Shown: positions 11,462 through 22,575 of the stretch, in pieces
Position numbering within the stretch: the first letter of the stretch is position 1
Layout: each line of letters begins with the position of its first letter
From: Pectinophora gossypiella
Taxonomy: Eukaryota; Arthropoda; Insecta; Lepidoptera; Gelechiidae
Reading direction: 5' to 3'
Length of the DNA: 64,000 nt
Assembly: GCF_024362695.1 (NCBI RefSeq)
Contig: NC_065421.1
Coordinates: forward strand, 12,958,598 to 13,022,597
Made by a program: the position numbers and the translations under genes
The notes under the pieces: model-generated
Told to the model about the DNA's origin: nothing
Database searches by the model: none
Seen by the model: only the letters and a program-made list of their open reading frames with translations

Positions 11462-11692
11462 GCGTTGGTGTCATCGTAACGGAAACTTTGAGGGATGATT
11501 CGGATATTATTATGAGTTAATATAAAGTGGAATTTTCCATCGCAAAAAGTATGGAATTAAAAATAATTTTAATTAAGTAACACTAAAATCTTCATACATT
11601 TTCCGACAGGAAATTCCATTTGATATCAACTCAGAATCAAGGTCTGAATCATCCCCGCGGTATTCGCTACGATGTCACTAACACCTGATATC
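11462..11692. mobile_element. MITE-A copy, diverged
   Basis: Palindromic unit: 'gtcatcgtaacgg', 'gggatgattcgg', 'aagtggaattttcc' on the left, mirrored by 'gaaattccatttgatatc', 'ctgaatcatcccc', 'cgatgtcactaacacc' on the right. The ends have decayed relative to the CAGGGTGTTAG consensus. Confidence 0.75.
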
Positions 11693-11714
11693 GTCTATAC
11701 AAACAACATTCGAA

Positions 11715-12032
11715 GCCTTTGAAATGTGATGCTGAAAGAGGATGGGAAGAATAAGTTAGACAGAAAGAGTAACTAATGAGCAAGTACTAGGAAGAGTAAG
11801 AGAGAAGAGTCAAATATTGAGAGAGTTTTTGAGAATAGAAGAGGCAAGATAATTGGACACTTAATAAGACATAGAAGGAAATAGTAGAAGGGAAAGACCA
11901 AGAACAGCTTACATGGAACAGATTAAAGGGAAAGCGAACGTCGTGTCTTATAAGGAAGTGAAAGAATTGGCCTTTGATAGACAAGAAAGGAGAATGCTAC
12001 ACTGAAAAAGCGTGGCTCTTAAATTAATGATG
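11715..12032 (+). mobile_element. RTE-1 LINE 3' end
   Basis: It preserves recognisable coding remnants (aagaacagcttacatgg, attaaagggaaagcg, cctttgatagacaagaa) and the tail 'gcgtggctcttaaatta' with TGATGA. Frame-broken. Confidence 0.75.
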
Positions 12033-12128
12033 ATACATAAAACAACTCTCGAGGTAAAGAAAAAAAAACTGACCTCAGCAAGTTTATCTTTGATATTTAC
12101 ATTGATGTACCTATTTTCTCACCAACCC

Positions 12129-12192
12129 ATTGATTTGTTGATTGAGGGGAGGCCTGTGCCCAGCAGTGGGACGTATATAGGCTGTTTATGTT
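12129..12192 (+). mobile_element. SINE-P tail fragment
   Basis: Only the type-1 tail remains: 'gattgaggggaggcc', 'cagcagtgggacgtatat', 'ggctgtttatgttatg'. Confidence 0.75.
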
Positions 12193-12203
12193 ATGTATGT
12201 ATA

Positions 12204-12671
12204 GTAGACGACAGGTCGACATGGCAATTCTCTAGTGACGTGACGTTTTCAATATCGATATATTTTTATTATGTATGTAACAAAATGTGAATAAAGTAAT
12301 ACCACGTTTTCATTTAAGTTAATATTTATTCATCTGAATCATCTAAAGTTAATTTTATTTCTAAAATATTATTCTTAGTTTTCAATAATTTCTTAACAAG
12401 TATATGTAAAATATACTTGCTATATTTATAATTTTGATTGACCATAAATATTTAGATTAGATTTCTTTTAAATCTATTGTTTTTCTTTTGTGTTAATGTT
12501 AATTTCTAATTCAATAAATTATGTGAGCGAGATTATAATCGATAAACGCGGTCGATACGGACTCGTGCGACACTAAGACTAAGACACCGCGGGGACTGTG
12601 CGGGTGTGCGGGGCGACCCCGCCTCCGCGGCTCACCTCATGCCCCGATTGCCATGTCGACCTGTCGTCAAC
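12204..12671. mobile_element. 468-bp element with 25-bp inverted termini
   Basis: Left end 12204-12228 (gacgacaggtcgacatgg core) and right end 12647-12671 are inverted copies with one mismatch in 25. The interior is AT-rich for 300 bp, then strongly GC-rich (12560-12640). No transposase frame and no convincing target duplication; superfamily unknown. Confidence 0.7.
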
Positions 12672-12929
12672 AGTATCTATGTACCTATTTTCTAAGAAGA
12701 CAATAGGTCAAAAAATAACATCCAAGTGAAGCCGGATCCAGTTTCTTGTATATATTACATTATGTATTCCACTCTAGCTGGTCTAAATGTAAGGGTAACG
12801 AAAGCGCTTCAGTGGCCGAATTGAATCAGTGAAAGTTTAATAAGGACCTACCTCTGTAATGTAATTACTGAACTTTAGTATCAAGAAGTCATTAATTTTT
12901 AACGGGGGCTGCTTGCTTTTATTGTAAAC

Positions 12930-13350
12930 TAGCTTATGCCCGCGGTTTCGCTCGCGTTACATTTGGGGTAACAAGGTTCATATACTAATATACCAAATTT
13001 TAGCTTCCTTGGAAAACTAAGAAAAGTCCCATAAAAAATTTCACCCTCTCTTTGAAGGGGTTAGGGGCAGAGCAGATATTAAAAAAAAATATGCAGAATG
13101 TTTTTGTTAGTCTAAAATAGTCCGCATACCAATTTTTAGCTTTCTACTTTGAAAATTGCGGGTTGCTCCATACAAACTTCTACCCCGATTTTAGAGGTAA
13201 GGGGTTAGAAGGAGACAAAATAGAGGCCATGTCACTCTTCATTCCTTCAAATATCTCCACTTAAAAATCACGTCAATTAGTCGCTCCGTTTTGCTGTGAA
13301 AGACGGAGAAACAAACAGTCATACACACACGTACACTTTCCCATTTATAG
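12930..13350 (+). repeat. Common lepidopteran SINE-like repeat
   Basis: It opens with 'actagcttatgcccgcggt', continues with 'tttcgctcgcgttac' and ends near 'gtgaaagacggagaaacaaa'. I recognise this as a very common lepidopteran repeat style; related minus-strand copies lie at 31.15 and 61.8 kb. Confidence 0.6.
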
Positions 13351-13559
13351 TATCATCATCATCAGCCGTACGACGCGCACTTTATAATATCAGTATGGAT
13401 TAGATAATTTTGTTGCCGAGCTAAAAGGGAGTTAGAGTGAGCTAGGAATTTCCAAGGAGTAAAAAAAAAATACACGCGGTTAGCTGCTTATCGTCCCGGG
13501 CACGCGGCACGCCATGAAAACTGATACAGGAATTATTATATAATAATTAATTAAAAAAG

Positions 13560-13745
13560 TCTAAGAAGAGAAGCTACAAGGAAAGTGAGGAAGGGGAAGA
13601 CCAAGAAGAGCTTACATGGAACAAATTAAAGAGAAGGCGAAAGTCGCGTCTTATAAGTAAGTCGAGGATTCTGAATTGACCTTTGATAGCCAAGCATGGA
13701 GAATGCTACACCACCACACAAGAGCGTGGCTCTTAAATTAGTGAA
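13560..13745 (+). mobile_element. RTE-1 LINE 3' end
   Basis: 'gaccaagaagagcttacatg', 'attaaagagaaggcg', 'cctttgatagccaagc' and 'gagcgtggctcttaaatt' match the other RTE-1 tails. Frame-broken. Confidence 0.75.
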
Positions 13746-14190
13746 ATAATTATTATTTATTTTAACATAACATACTTATTACACGCGCCTATGTCCCTAT
13801 GTACCTATATTTCTATACTCAATTCATCGCCAGCTATCTTGAAGTCCCGTTTTTTATGGAATTATATTAACTAAGTGTTACAGAACAGATAAAGTAAATA
13901 TTAGTTTTGTTACTTTGAAAAATTCGCATCGTGCGCCAATTGAATTTAATAACGTAATCAGAATTTTTCGAAATAAGAAAACAATAATCGACCTAACCAC
14001 ACTTCTAAAAAAATATAAATTATACAAAAATATTTAAATAATGTTGATAAGAGTACACCAAATCGAAACGTCATTCATGTTTAAGTTAAAATAAAACAAA
14101 AAAGAAAGAGAAAATAAAATTAAATTAAAAATCTAATTCGAACGGGAATTGAACCAGCAGCTTGTCAAGCCGTGTTAACCTTACGAAATT

Positions 14191-14259
14191 CGAGAGAGAG
14201 AGAGAGAGAAATGTTTATTTTGCAAAACTGCACTCTCTCATCTCTCTCTCTCTCTCATT
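14191..14259. repeat. GA and TC microsatellites facing each other
   Basis: A (GA)n run at 14191-14209 and a (TC)n run at 14232-14258 are mutually complementary across a spacer of about 22 bp, so they could form a hairpin. Confidence 0.8.
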
Positions 14260-14578
14260 CGATATAATATGTATCGTCATTAAGCCTACACCAGCGCCAT
14301 CTAACTAGAATATTTCTAAAATCCGCATGGACAGGAGAAGGTGGTAAAGTTGGTGTAATGGTTAACACGCTCGTGCCGGCTCGACAAGAATTATTTTTAG
14401 ATTTAATTTACCCTTTGTGAGTTTCCCTATGCACGGGTGACTGCTATCAAAAGCAAAAAATCCTTCAGAACGAAATTGTTCCGCATATTACACGTTATCA
14501 AAAGTTTCAGTGGTATTAAAATGACTATTACATACTTCTTCATCATGATAGACGACTAGGAGAACTATGATGGAAATG

Positions 14579-14740
14579 CGTCTTCAAACAGACAACAGTC
14601 CTGAGGGTGCCCAGTTGAGAACCTCGGCTCAGGGCGACGTCTGATAGGATTATATTAGTGGACCGATAGAGTAAACCGTCGACCACGACAGCGGGGTCGA
14701 TATTAGAGTCCTGAAGTGTTTATTGTCGCGACAGAAACTA
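14579..14740 (-). mobile_element. SINE-T related fragment, minus strand
   Basis: In reverse complement: 'cttcaggactctaatatcga', 'cgccctgagccgaggtt', 'caactgggcaccctcagg'. It matches 57.0-57.2 kb. The poly-A end is missing. Confidence 0.65.
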
Positions 14741-14770
14741 AATGCCAGCCCTTGATTTGTTTCATAAAAC

Positions 14771-14850
14771 AACGGCCTTCGTGGTCTAGTGGTTGAGCGT
14801 TGGCGGAGGCCCCGGGTTCGAATCACGGTGGGGACATATCACAAAAATCA
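14771..14850 (+). mobile_element. SINE-P head
   Basis: tRNA-like head with A-box-like 'tggtctagtggttgagcg' and B-box-like 'gggttcgaatca'. The body is lost after about 80 bp. Not a functional tRNA: no acceptor-stem pairing, and the repeat head occurs many times. Confidence 0.7.
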
Positions 14851-15759
14851 CATACCATCAGGTGAGACTGTGGTCAAACGCTAGCCTAAATAATTAAAAA
14901 AAAACCTAATGCTAAACTTCAGAAATCTTTCTAGCCATCACGTAGCAAAGCGGTTAATGAGTGAGATATACCTATGCTTGAAATACGAAGGTTTTAGCAT
15001 TTTTCACACCCATTCCGTATCAAACTCTCATTCACATTTTAAAACTGCTTTAAAAACCAACACAAAACGCCGAAAAACAGTTTAATTGCATGCCGACCAC
15101 AGAGCATGCAACAAATGCTTCATCGGTAACTACTAGATGTGACAGTTGGTATAAATAATGAGCAGTTTTCCAGTAGGTATAAAAATTTTAGTTCTTTCAA
15201 GAAGATACTAGTTAACGTGATCATGAGATAACTAGCAATATATCTCTAATAATGAAAGGTCTGTGAATCATAAAGAGCTAACCGATGCCGATGTGGTAGT
15301 AAAAACTTGCAGCAAGTACCTTAATGCGCCTTGATTTACCTGAAAAAAAAAAGAAAATAAATACAACTAATACATAATATAGTAGTTTAAAACTGTTACT
15401 ACGATATGGAATAAAATCCATTGAATATGAGAACGTTAAAAATCATGGCATATAAAGTTTTCCCAGAGCGATGTGAACGCCATCTCTGTATAATGATGGA
15501 ACTAACTGGAAACTGCTTGTTATCGTCATTACCGACTTCGCGCTTGGCTGTGCAATATCGACACATTCAAACGCTGCAATATCGAAAGAAAACCCGGAAG
15601 GCTTCATATCCTCGTTTTAGGTATTTGACATATTATAATAAAAAAAAAATGCTAAAAAATCCGAGATAACACTGTTCGGAGACCGCGTGACTTACATCAT
15701 AGCGTCACGGGTCCCAGCTAGCTCGATTTTGTATGTTTGATTTCACGTTTGGATCATAG
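14851..15759. other. No gene seen
   Basis: Moderately AT-rich DNA without a credible coding frame or a repeat matching others in the window. Confidence 0.45.
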
Positions 15760-16325
15760 TTAATTGATATCACGTGGTTTCCAGGATATGTGCGCGGTTG
15801 ATGGCAATAGGGTCGACCCTTAATACATGAGGCTTGAACAAAGCTATCAGGGATGTTAGGGAGCTCCATAACCGTAACCGAAACTATCGGATATCCGATA
15901 TAAATAATCATCCGTAACCGTAACCGAATCCGAAATGAGAGTTTCCGATAATATCGGATAGGGACGGAGCTTAATTGAGACACGTTACGAGAAGTTGTTT
16001 TGATCGGCTAGCCGCTGCCAATGCCGGCCGAAACGCAAGCCGCGCGCATTATTTGTTATTTTTTCTTGTTTTGTCGTTATAAATAAAACCACTTCAGTAC
16101 CTACTTGATTTTACTTTTGAAATTCCTTAAAAAAATTATATCCATAACCGAAATTATCCGAATCTAACGGATAATCCGAAATAATTTAGTATCCCTATCC
16201 GGTATATCATTCTTAAAAACGTATCCAATCCGTATCCGATATTTCGTACCCATAACATCCCTGAAAGCTATATGCTATACATCTCTGCCTACCCTTTCGA
16301 GGATACACATATCACGCTATGGAAA
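15760..16325 (+). mobile_element. SINE-R, split by a hAT-type MITE
   Basis: 15760-15847 ('taattgatatcacgtgg', 'ttccaggatatgtgc') and 16264-16325 ('tatgctatacatctctgcc', 'gaggatacacatatcacg') together match the uninterrupted SINE-R at 57370-57520. The MITE lies between them. Confidence 0.8.
15840..16271. mobile_element. hAT-type MITE with 8-bp target duplication
   Basis: The element at 15848-16263 has inverted ends CAGGGATGTTA at left and TAACATCCCTG at right. It is flanked by a perfect 8-bp direct repeat AAAGCTAT (15840-15847 and 16264-16271). Eight-bp duplications are characteristic of hAT transposition. The interior consists of repeated 'ccgtaaccgaaa' and 'tatccgatat' motifs with no coding frame. 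Confidence 0.9.
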
Positions 16326-16789
16326 GTAGGTAATAAAAAAACAATAGTATTCACTAAGCACGGATTCTGACTGACATGCTGTTTTTAACGGGTTATACTA
16401 ATAAATACACCTTTAGATAGAAAGAGCCAGAACACATTCCGTGCTCTATGATGCCGACTGAATGCATGAGATGCGTTCACACGTGCACGCAAAACTGCTT
16501 TAATGAACACATGCATGTTAATAAACGCGTGATTGGAAATTAATGCACGCTTACTTTGATAGTTCTTAAATATGCATAAGATTACGCGTATTCCCCGTTG
16601 GGATAGACAGAAATCACGGAATTCCGAAATCATTTTCAAGTCGGTTAAGGCCCCTAGCTGGGGTACTGGTGGTAGCGTTTATGCAACTGTGTACATTTAG
16701 TTTGAAGCGCACTTTGATTGCACTGCTAAGATGTCCTAGGGTCCTTAGTGAAAACTGCAGATAAGTAAATTAGTAACTTTACTAATTTA
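16264..16789. other. No gene seen beyond the SINE-R end
   Basis: After the SINE-R tail (to about 16325) no coding frame or known repeat is evident. Confidence 0.4.
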
Positions 16790-17113
16790 TCTATAAGATA
16801 TCATATAATATTTTAAATTTGTCAGAAAATACATTTAAAGCTCATGTGAACCGTACTTTATGTAAAAAAAGCTCATTATGAGATTAATGATTACCTAAGT
16901 GATAAAAATGTCTGGTATTGAATGTGTTCCTCCGTTGTAATGTATACCCTCATTGGTTTCTAAAAGATGTGTTGCTGTTGCAGTTTCTAGTGATATCTTC
17001 TCCTCAGCCATAACACCATAGAAAAAATGCCCCAGCCATTACAAAAATGTTACATTGACCTTAAACAAGTTTATCCATGATAATTACGTTGAATAAATGA
17101 TTCTGATTTCTGA
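16790..17113 (+). mobile_element. CR1-like LINE 3' end
   Basis: It matches 7935-8241: 'atattttaaatttgtcag', 'aagctcatgtgaa', 'aaatgtctggtattgaatg', 'gttgaataaatgattctg'. 5'-truncated. Confidence 0.85.
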
Positions 17114-17227
17114 TCAGCAGTTTTTGCATTAGTGCAAGTCCGGTACCGGGTTTGAACCGGGTTTTTACAACACACCTGGATTATAAGCATCTGAACGTAT
17201 TGAACGATTTTCTTCCTCCCAGTCCAA

Positions 17228-17400
17228 CTCATCATCATCAATTTAAGAGCAACGCTCTTGTCGGTGTAGCATTTTCCATTCCAGTCTATCAAAGGCCAAT
17301 TCCTTGACTTCCCTATAAGACACGACGTTAACCTTTTCTTTAATCTGTTCCATGTAAGCTCTTCTTGGTCTTCCCCTTCCTCTCTTTCCTTCTAGCTGAA
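17228..17400 (-). mobile_element. RTE-1 LINE 3' end, minus strand
   Basis: Read on the minus strand it encodes GRGRPRRAYMEQIKEK, VNVVSYREVKELAFD, RLEWKMLHRQERCS. It is one of the cleaner copies of the RTE-1 C-terminus; still only a fragment. Confidence 0.8.
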
Positions 17401-17454
17401 AACCAGTCCCAGTCCAACTGAAAAGATATAATAATAACATAACTTCACGCTTGT

Positions 17455-17590
17455 ATCCCCGAGGGGGTAGGCAGAGGTGTATGTATAGTATACACACCCA
17501 CTCCTCGCCAGCTATGTTTCAATCCCATAATAGGGGGCGATCCATTAACCAGGCACAAAACCTGGAAACCACGTGATATCAATTATCCAT
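17455..17590 (-). mobile_element. SINE-R, minus orientation
   Basis: Reverse complement of the SINE-R seen at 57370-57520: 'gatatcacgtggtttccagg', 'acatagctggcgagg', 'tacccc-tcgggg'. Confidence 0.65.
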
Positions 17591-17644
17591 AATACAAACA
17601 TGCATTCAAACTCAAAGTCGAATTCACGCGTCAATCGTTCTTCT

Positions 17645-17806
17645 AATAAGGTTATCACGAATTGGATGTGTTTCTGTTGCAGTTTCTTGTCATTTCTTCT
17701 CCTCAGCCATAACACCTTGCGAAATGACGTAAATTCAAATGTTACATTGACCTTCAACAAGTTTGTCCATGATAATTACGTTGAATAAATGATTCTGATT
17801 TCTGGA
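17645..17806 (+). mobile_element. CR1-like LINE 3' UTR
   Basis: 'gttgcagtttcttgtcat', 'cataacaccttgcgaaatg', 'gttgaataaatgattctg' match 8100-8235. Confidence 0.85.
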
Positions 17807-18147
17807 TGAACCTTAAAAATAAAACAATAAAAACGTTTATTTCGAACAAACATCACAAAATATGCATGCCGATTTGCTATGACTAAACCGCGCGGTAATT
17901 TTGGTACGTGCAATAAAGGTTGCCATTAGTAAAAATAGGAAACCGCCTAGCGCCCCTGGCGGCAGGAAATGAAACTCTCGAGTTTTTGAGGGACGCGGGC
18001 GCTACGCGGCGCCGGCAGGCGGCGGCGTAAACCCGAAGTGCGCTAACAAACTGCTTTGTCCGAGGCGGAATTCCTAGGACTACTGAGAGGAGGGAACCAG
18101 TACGTGACAATAACATACATAAACTGCCTATTTCTCCCATTAGTAAG

Positions 18148-18839
18148 GCTAACATGCGCAATGTAATAAATAAAAAAAATAATAATAATAAATAAATAAA
18201 AAATAAGTTTATTTCTCACTCACAATTACAGTAAAAACTTAACTTAGTACTACTCACAGTGAACATGTTTATATTGTGAGAGAGACTGGTGTCCATACTA
18301 GACGGAATAAATATAATAAATAATAAAATTTTTTCACGGTCATTTTATCAATTTTCTGACGATATAATTACGTCGTTTTATTGATTGGTGCTAATATTTG
18401 AACCAACCTCCGTGGTCCAGTGGTTGAGCGTTAGCCTCACGCTCCGGAGGTCCCGGGTTCGATTCTCTATGGGGACATATCACAAAAATTACTTTGTGGT
18501 CCCTAGTTTGGTTAGGACATTACTGGCTGATCACCAGAATGTCCGAGAGTAAGATGATCCGTGCTTCGGAAGGCACGTTAAGCCGTTGGTCCCGGTTACT
18601 ACTTATGTAAGTAAGTAGTCGTTACGTGAGCCATGTCAGGGGACTTTGGCGGCTCAATAGTAACCCTGACACCAGGGTTGATGGGGTTGGTAATGTACCT
18701 CACAACCCAAGTAAGTCATGTCGGTCTATCAAAATGCGAATAATAACGTGTCACGCATGTTAGGTAAAAAAACAAACTTATCGATTTCGACAAAATTTGT
18801 TGAATCGATCGATAATTTTATCACAATGCGCATGTTAGC
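18148..18839 (+). mobile_element. MITE-B copy 3, with nested insertions
   Basis: Starts 'gctaacatgcgcaatg' and ends 'caatgcgcatgttagc'. Relative to the reference copy it contains an extra AT-rich segment at about 18168-18325 and a full SINE-P at 18406-18712. Confidence 0.75.
18406..18712 (+). mobile_element. tRNA-headed SINE-P, full length, type-2 tail
   Basis: Head 'cctccgtggtccagtggttg' (A box) and 'gggttcgattctc' (B box), body 'gtaagatgatccgtgc', 'gccgttggtcccggt', type-2 tail 'ggcggctcaatagtaaccc', 'gacaccagggttgatgg'. It interrupts MITE-B. The internal A and B boxes would be its RNA polymerase III promoter. Confidence 0.85.
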
Positions 18840-18954
18840 TCTGCTGGAGTTGCGATACCTGTTGAGTGTTCTTAAGTTTTGACCTTCTCTTCTTAAATTC
18901 TGCCGCCTACATTTGAGCTTATAGTTTTTATCCTCATTGGGGTAGTCAAAGTTA

Positions 18955-19080
18955 CTTCCATCCATGACTTAAGTAGCCACACCTCATCAAGCTTTCTGTT
19001 AGACCAACGTGATAGGCGGTAAACCGTATCGCCGTCTATAATGGTCGAGCCAACTGTGTTAGTGAAAACTGCACTTAAGA
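18955..19080 (-). mobile_element. SINE-S fragment, minus orientation
   Basis: It contains 'gctttctgttagaccaacg', 'gtatcgccgtctataatgg', 'gtgttagtgaaaactgcac'. It is the intact (empty-site) counterpart of the locus at 37.6-38.25 kb, where a MITE dimer interrupts the same segment. Confidence 0.75.
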
Positions 19081-19194
19081 TAAATTATTATGTAGCAATA
19101 GAATATCAAATTAATATCATTTCTTCTTCTCTCTTGTGGGTTGAGATCAATGACCGACTGTCAGGGTCACCTTCTCAAGGTGTTATTGACCCGT

Positions 19195-19350
19195 CAAAGG
19201 TCCCTGACGTGGCTCATGTAACGACTACATACTTGAGAAGGTAAGTAGTAGGCGGGACCAACTGCTTAACGAGCCAAAGCACAGATAATCTTACTTTCGA
19301 ACAATCGGGTGATCAGCCTGCTATGTCCTAACCAGACCAGGGATCATAAA
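19195..19350 (-). mobile_element. SINE-P fragment, minus orientation
   Basis: Reverse complement of the SINE-P body, including 'gggaccaactgcttaacg' and 'cgggtgatcagcctgc'. Confidence 0.65.
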
Positions 19351-20289
19351 AATAAGGTGGTTTTTCCAGGATGCATGAGGCTCAAGGCGTCGGGCATCTG
19401 AGACTATTAGATTTCAAATTTCAATGCCTTTTTTACATGACTTATTGTATATGCCTCTGATGCCGGGCAGCAGCGATATCAGTACTGGTTGGAGGCCAAG
19501 GAAATGGATTTTGGTAGGGCTCTAGCTAGAACATCACCGATTGAGAAAGTGGTCGGTGAACTGCGGAACGGAAAAGAAAAACGAGAAAAATAAAATAAAA
19601 AAAGAAAAAAAAATGATGATGATTTTTTCAGTGAAAGAATATTTAAATTTAAAGTCACACCCGTTTATTTAAATTAAGGTTAATTGTTTTTTGTGTATTT
19701 AAAATATCTATTGTTATTTTTTTTTGAGACGGATTTATTAAAGATTGAATGTTCCTTTAATTATAAATTTTATTCACACGCTGTATGGCTGAGTGATAGA
19801 CCTTTATTGATATAATGTATATTTAAGATCTTTTGTACCACTCTAGAGCGAATACATTTCATTTCATTTCACGGAAGGCGATTGGGGCAACCACCGTTCT
19901 ACACGCCCTATCTATGGAATATTGAAGGCGATTACTCCACCTACAAGAGCGCAGCTCTTAAATAAAGAGAGAGAAGATTGTAGATAAGCAGTTTACCATA
20001 CATATGGTAACTACTTGATCGGATCTTCAACGCTCAGTCGTGTTGCAAAAGAACATAATATATTTGAACAAGCTAGAATGCATTTTAAAATGTCAGCTAC
20101 GTAGTTTCACTTCAATCCAAATGCAAAAATGAGTCGTCGATCGAGTAAACTGCTCAGGCCTTGTATAGGCGTTCTACAGACGCGTTTAGGAGTTTTTATT
20201 AAACACCGCAATATGGTGTAGGTGCAACTCGTTTTAGACGTTTTATTAATTTTCCATTTCCTCTTCAAGCTCATTTCCTCCGTGTTTTA
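19351..20289. other. No gene seen; RTE-1 remnant
   Basis: 19920-19965 carries an RTE-1 tail remnant (gattactccacctacaag, gcgcagctcttaaataaag). The remainder is AT-rich. Confidence 0.45.
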
Positions 20290-20294
20290 CACAC

Positions 20295-20540
20295 CTACGT
20301 ACATAAACTCACGCCTGCAATCCGTAATGGGGTGGGCAGAGCCACAAGTAATCAAAGGCAATTTGCAGACACTGTTGATACTAAGTCCTGAGATGGATTT
20401 AATGAACAATATGGTGACAATGGAATGATGAATGTGGAGGAAGCAAGAGAAGTGTGTCAGGATCGAAGCAAATGGAATTCCACAGTCTCTGCTTACCTCG
20501 GTGGGAAATAGGCGTGAGTTTATGTAAGTATGTATGATGA
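20295..20540. mobile_element. RTE-2 tails in inverted arrangement
   Basis: 20295-20345 is the minus-strand tail (tacataaactcacgcctg); 20425-20540 is a plus-strand tail (gaggaagcaagagaagtg, gtgtcaggatcgaagcaaat, ggcgtgagtttatgtaag). The two face each other, as at 29.6-30.0 kb. Confidence 0.7.
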
Positions 20541-21244
20541 CAATGGCTCAGCCTATCACCCGTAACAATTGGGGCGTGCACTAGGTTCAAGATAAATTAT
20601 GAAATTCACTAAATAAAGACAGATCTAAAACTAACGAAAAACATTTTCTTTTTTTCTATTTAACTTAAAAGAATTTTACTTAATCAAAAACTAAGTCCGA
20701 TATTTCATCACGTTTTTCTATGACACGGTCACCAGCGAGATGGTCTACTTGGCGTCATCGTGTGGCTCTTAACTCTTTCACGGACAGAGACCACGGGTCA
20801 TTGATAGTTCATAATATGTAGTATGAGAGTATGATAACTTGGAATCGGAACGTCATTAGACGTTCTGTCCTTTAAAGTGTTAAGCACCACTTCCTCACTG
20901 ATGGAAGTGCAGTAAAAGGCCATTAGTTTATATCTTTTTTTTATTTACCAGTATTTACATTAACATTTCTTTTGATTTAAAAGTGCTTTATTTATGTTTA
21001 AAAGTTAACTATTTATTTACTACACATTATAATATTAATGTAATTAACAATTCAATACCTGACGCGTGTAATCGTCAAACAATCCGAGATGTTCACGTCG
21101 CAAAGGTCCCCATTACACTCGCCGCATTACCACATTGTATGACAACCTTTGCGCCAAGAAAGAGCACGCATATCGGCACCTCTCTCTTAACTTACGCCCC
21201 AGTTACCAAATGAAGGCTATAGCCTCCCCCCACCCCAAACAACA

Positions 21245-21808
21245 TTAACAATATGTGTATAACCTAAAAGGTTTAGGTATGTCTTTCAAATTCTCGAGGT
21301 TCATTTCCAGATGCGGCAGATCGTTGATAAGACATTTATACTCCACGTATTTTTCCGTTTGTATTGCTATTGGCATCGGTAAACTGTGTTCGTTGTAAGC
21401 TATCCACACCAAAGCATGATTGAACTTCCAGAACTCTATGCTGATTATGTCTCTACAGTCCCCAAGCATATACAGGTCGCTTCCTCGTTTCGAAATGAGC
21501 GTGTCATCGACCTCTTTCGAAAATGTCAGTTTCCGTATCGCCTGGCGCCAGTTGAAACTAACCCCTGTGTAATTGCAACTCGCCTTTATTCTCTCTATAT
21601 CTTTTTTAGATGCAGCACTGGCCGTCAGTACCAAACAAGTGTACTTATGCTTCCCTTCTGAAAGATAATACCATTTCCCTGTAATATCTTTATCTTTTAA
21701 TTCCACTTTTTGGAAGTCAGACAAATAGAAACACTTGTCGTAAATGCTTACATTATCCTTCGCCAGGATAATTGTCAAAAAATTGCACATTAGTAAGAAT
21801 AATAACAT
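21245..21808 (-). CDS. Secreted six-cysteine lipocalin-like protein (copy E)
   Basis: Intronless, 187 residues from the ATG at 21808-21806. The frame is open 16 codons further upstream but has no ATG there, and the paralogue at 39016 starts at the matching position. Residues 1-16 form a hydrophobic signal peptide. Cysteines lie at mature-region positions 26, 58, 78, 118, 159 and 187 (last residue); a GKW motif is at 44-46. The GxW near the first strand and the later LVWIAYNE segment suggest a lipocalin/calycin barrel; this is inference, since overall similarity to known lipocalins is weak. Likely secreted. Sequons at NVS and NYT. Closest relative is copy D at 39.0 kb, with which it also shares upstream sequence ('attgcaaagactgtac'). 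A possible poly-A signal on the minus strand is near 20990. Confidence 0.85.
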   Translation of the reverse strand: MLLFLLMCNFLTIILAKDNVSIYDKCFYLSDFQKVELKDKDITGKWYYLSEGKHKYTCLVLTASAASKKDIERIKASCNYTGVSFNWRQAIRKLTFSKEVDDTLISKRGSDLYMLGDCRDIISIEFWKFNHALVWIAYNEHSLPMPIAIQTEKYVEYKCLINDLPHLEMNLENLKDIPKPFRLYTYC

Positions 21809-22575
21809 TTTGTGTAATTCAAGCAAAACAAATGAAAACCAGTACAGTCTTTGCAATAATTAATAACAAATTTAATAAAGTATAATATACTTAATCAATG
21901 TCGTTAAATTTCCATTATTAAAATTAAAATTTTCTTATAATTATAATTTTCCGCAATTAAAACGTAATAAGCATTTTCTCGGTACCTGCATCTAATTATA
22001 TACTTTGCATCCTCAGGTAAGTATTTTTTTTATTAGATATTTCCTTTCAAACATGAAAAGGTTATCAATCCGGGTTTCACTCCTGGTGATTCGTATAACA
22101 ATAATGATTTTGAACTCACTAACTACTATTCAATTGTCTGAAAGTCAAATTCAAATTCAAAAATATTTTACCTACCGCACTGTGTGTTTCACTATGAAGT
22201 AACATATTCAGTAGGTAACATAGTTACACTTTGAATCGTATTTTTTATATAACGTTACATATTAATAAGTTTTTGTCTTATATTGGTCCCGACATTTTAC
22301 GCTAATAATTCCGGTTACTACTTATTAATATAAGTACTTCACATGAGTCATATCGGGGACCTCTGGAGGCTAAAAGTAAACCTTATACTGGTACACCAGA
22401 GGGTACAATTTAGTATTTATAATGTTCATTTGGTTATAAAATAAATAATTTTCCTAAAATGAAATGTTTTGTTCATTATATTTTATTTAAAACAGTTTAT
22501 TTATTAACTAACGTATTTTGTGCCTTGATTTTTGGTCATAAGAATTCAGATTAAAAGAACAATAGTGGAAATATT

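Noticed and set aside
21809..21856. Sixteen extra N-terminal codons of copy E (likewise eight in copy F and nine in copy C)
   Set aside because: These extensions begin with TTG or GTG, not ATG, and push the signal peptide inward. The paralogues start at the inner ATG.
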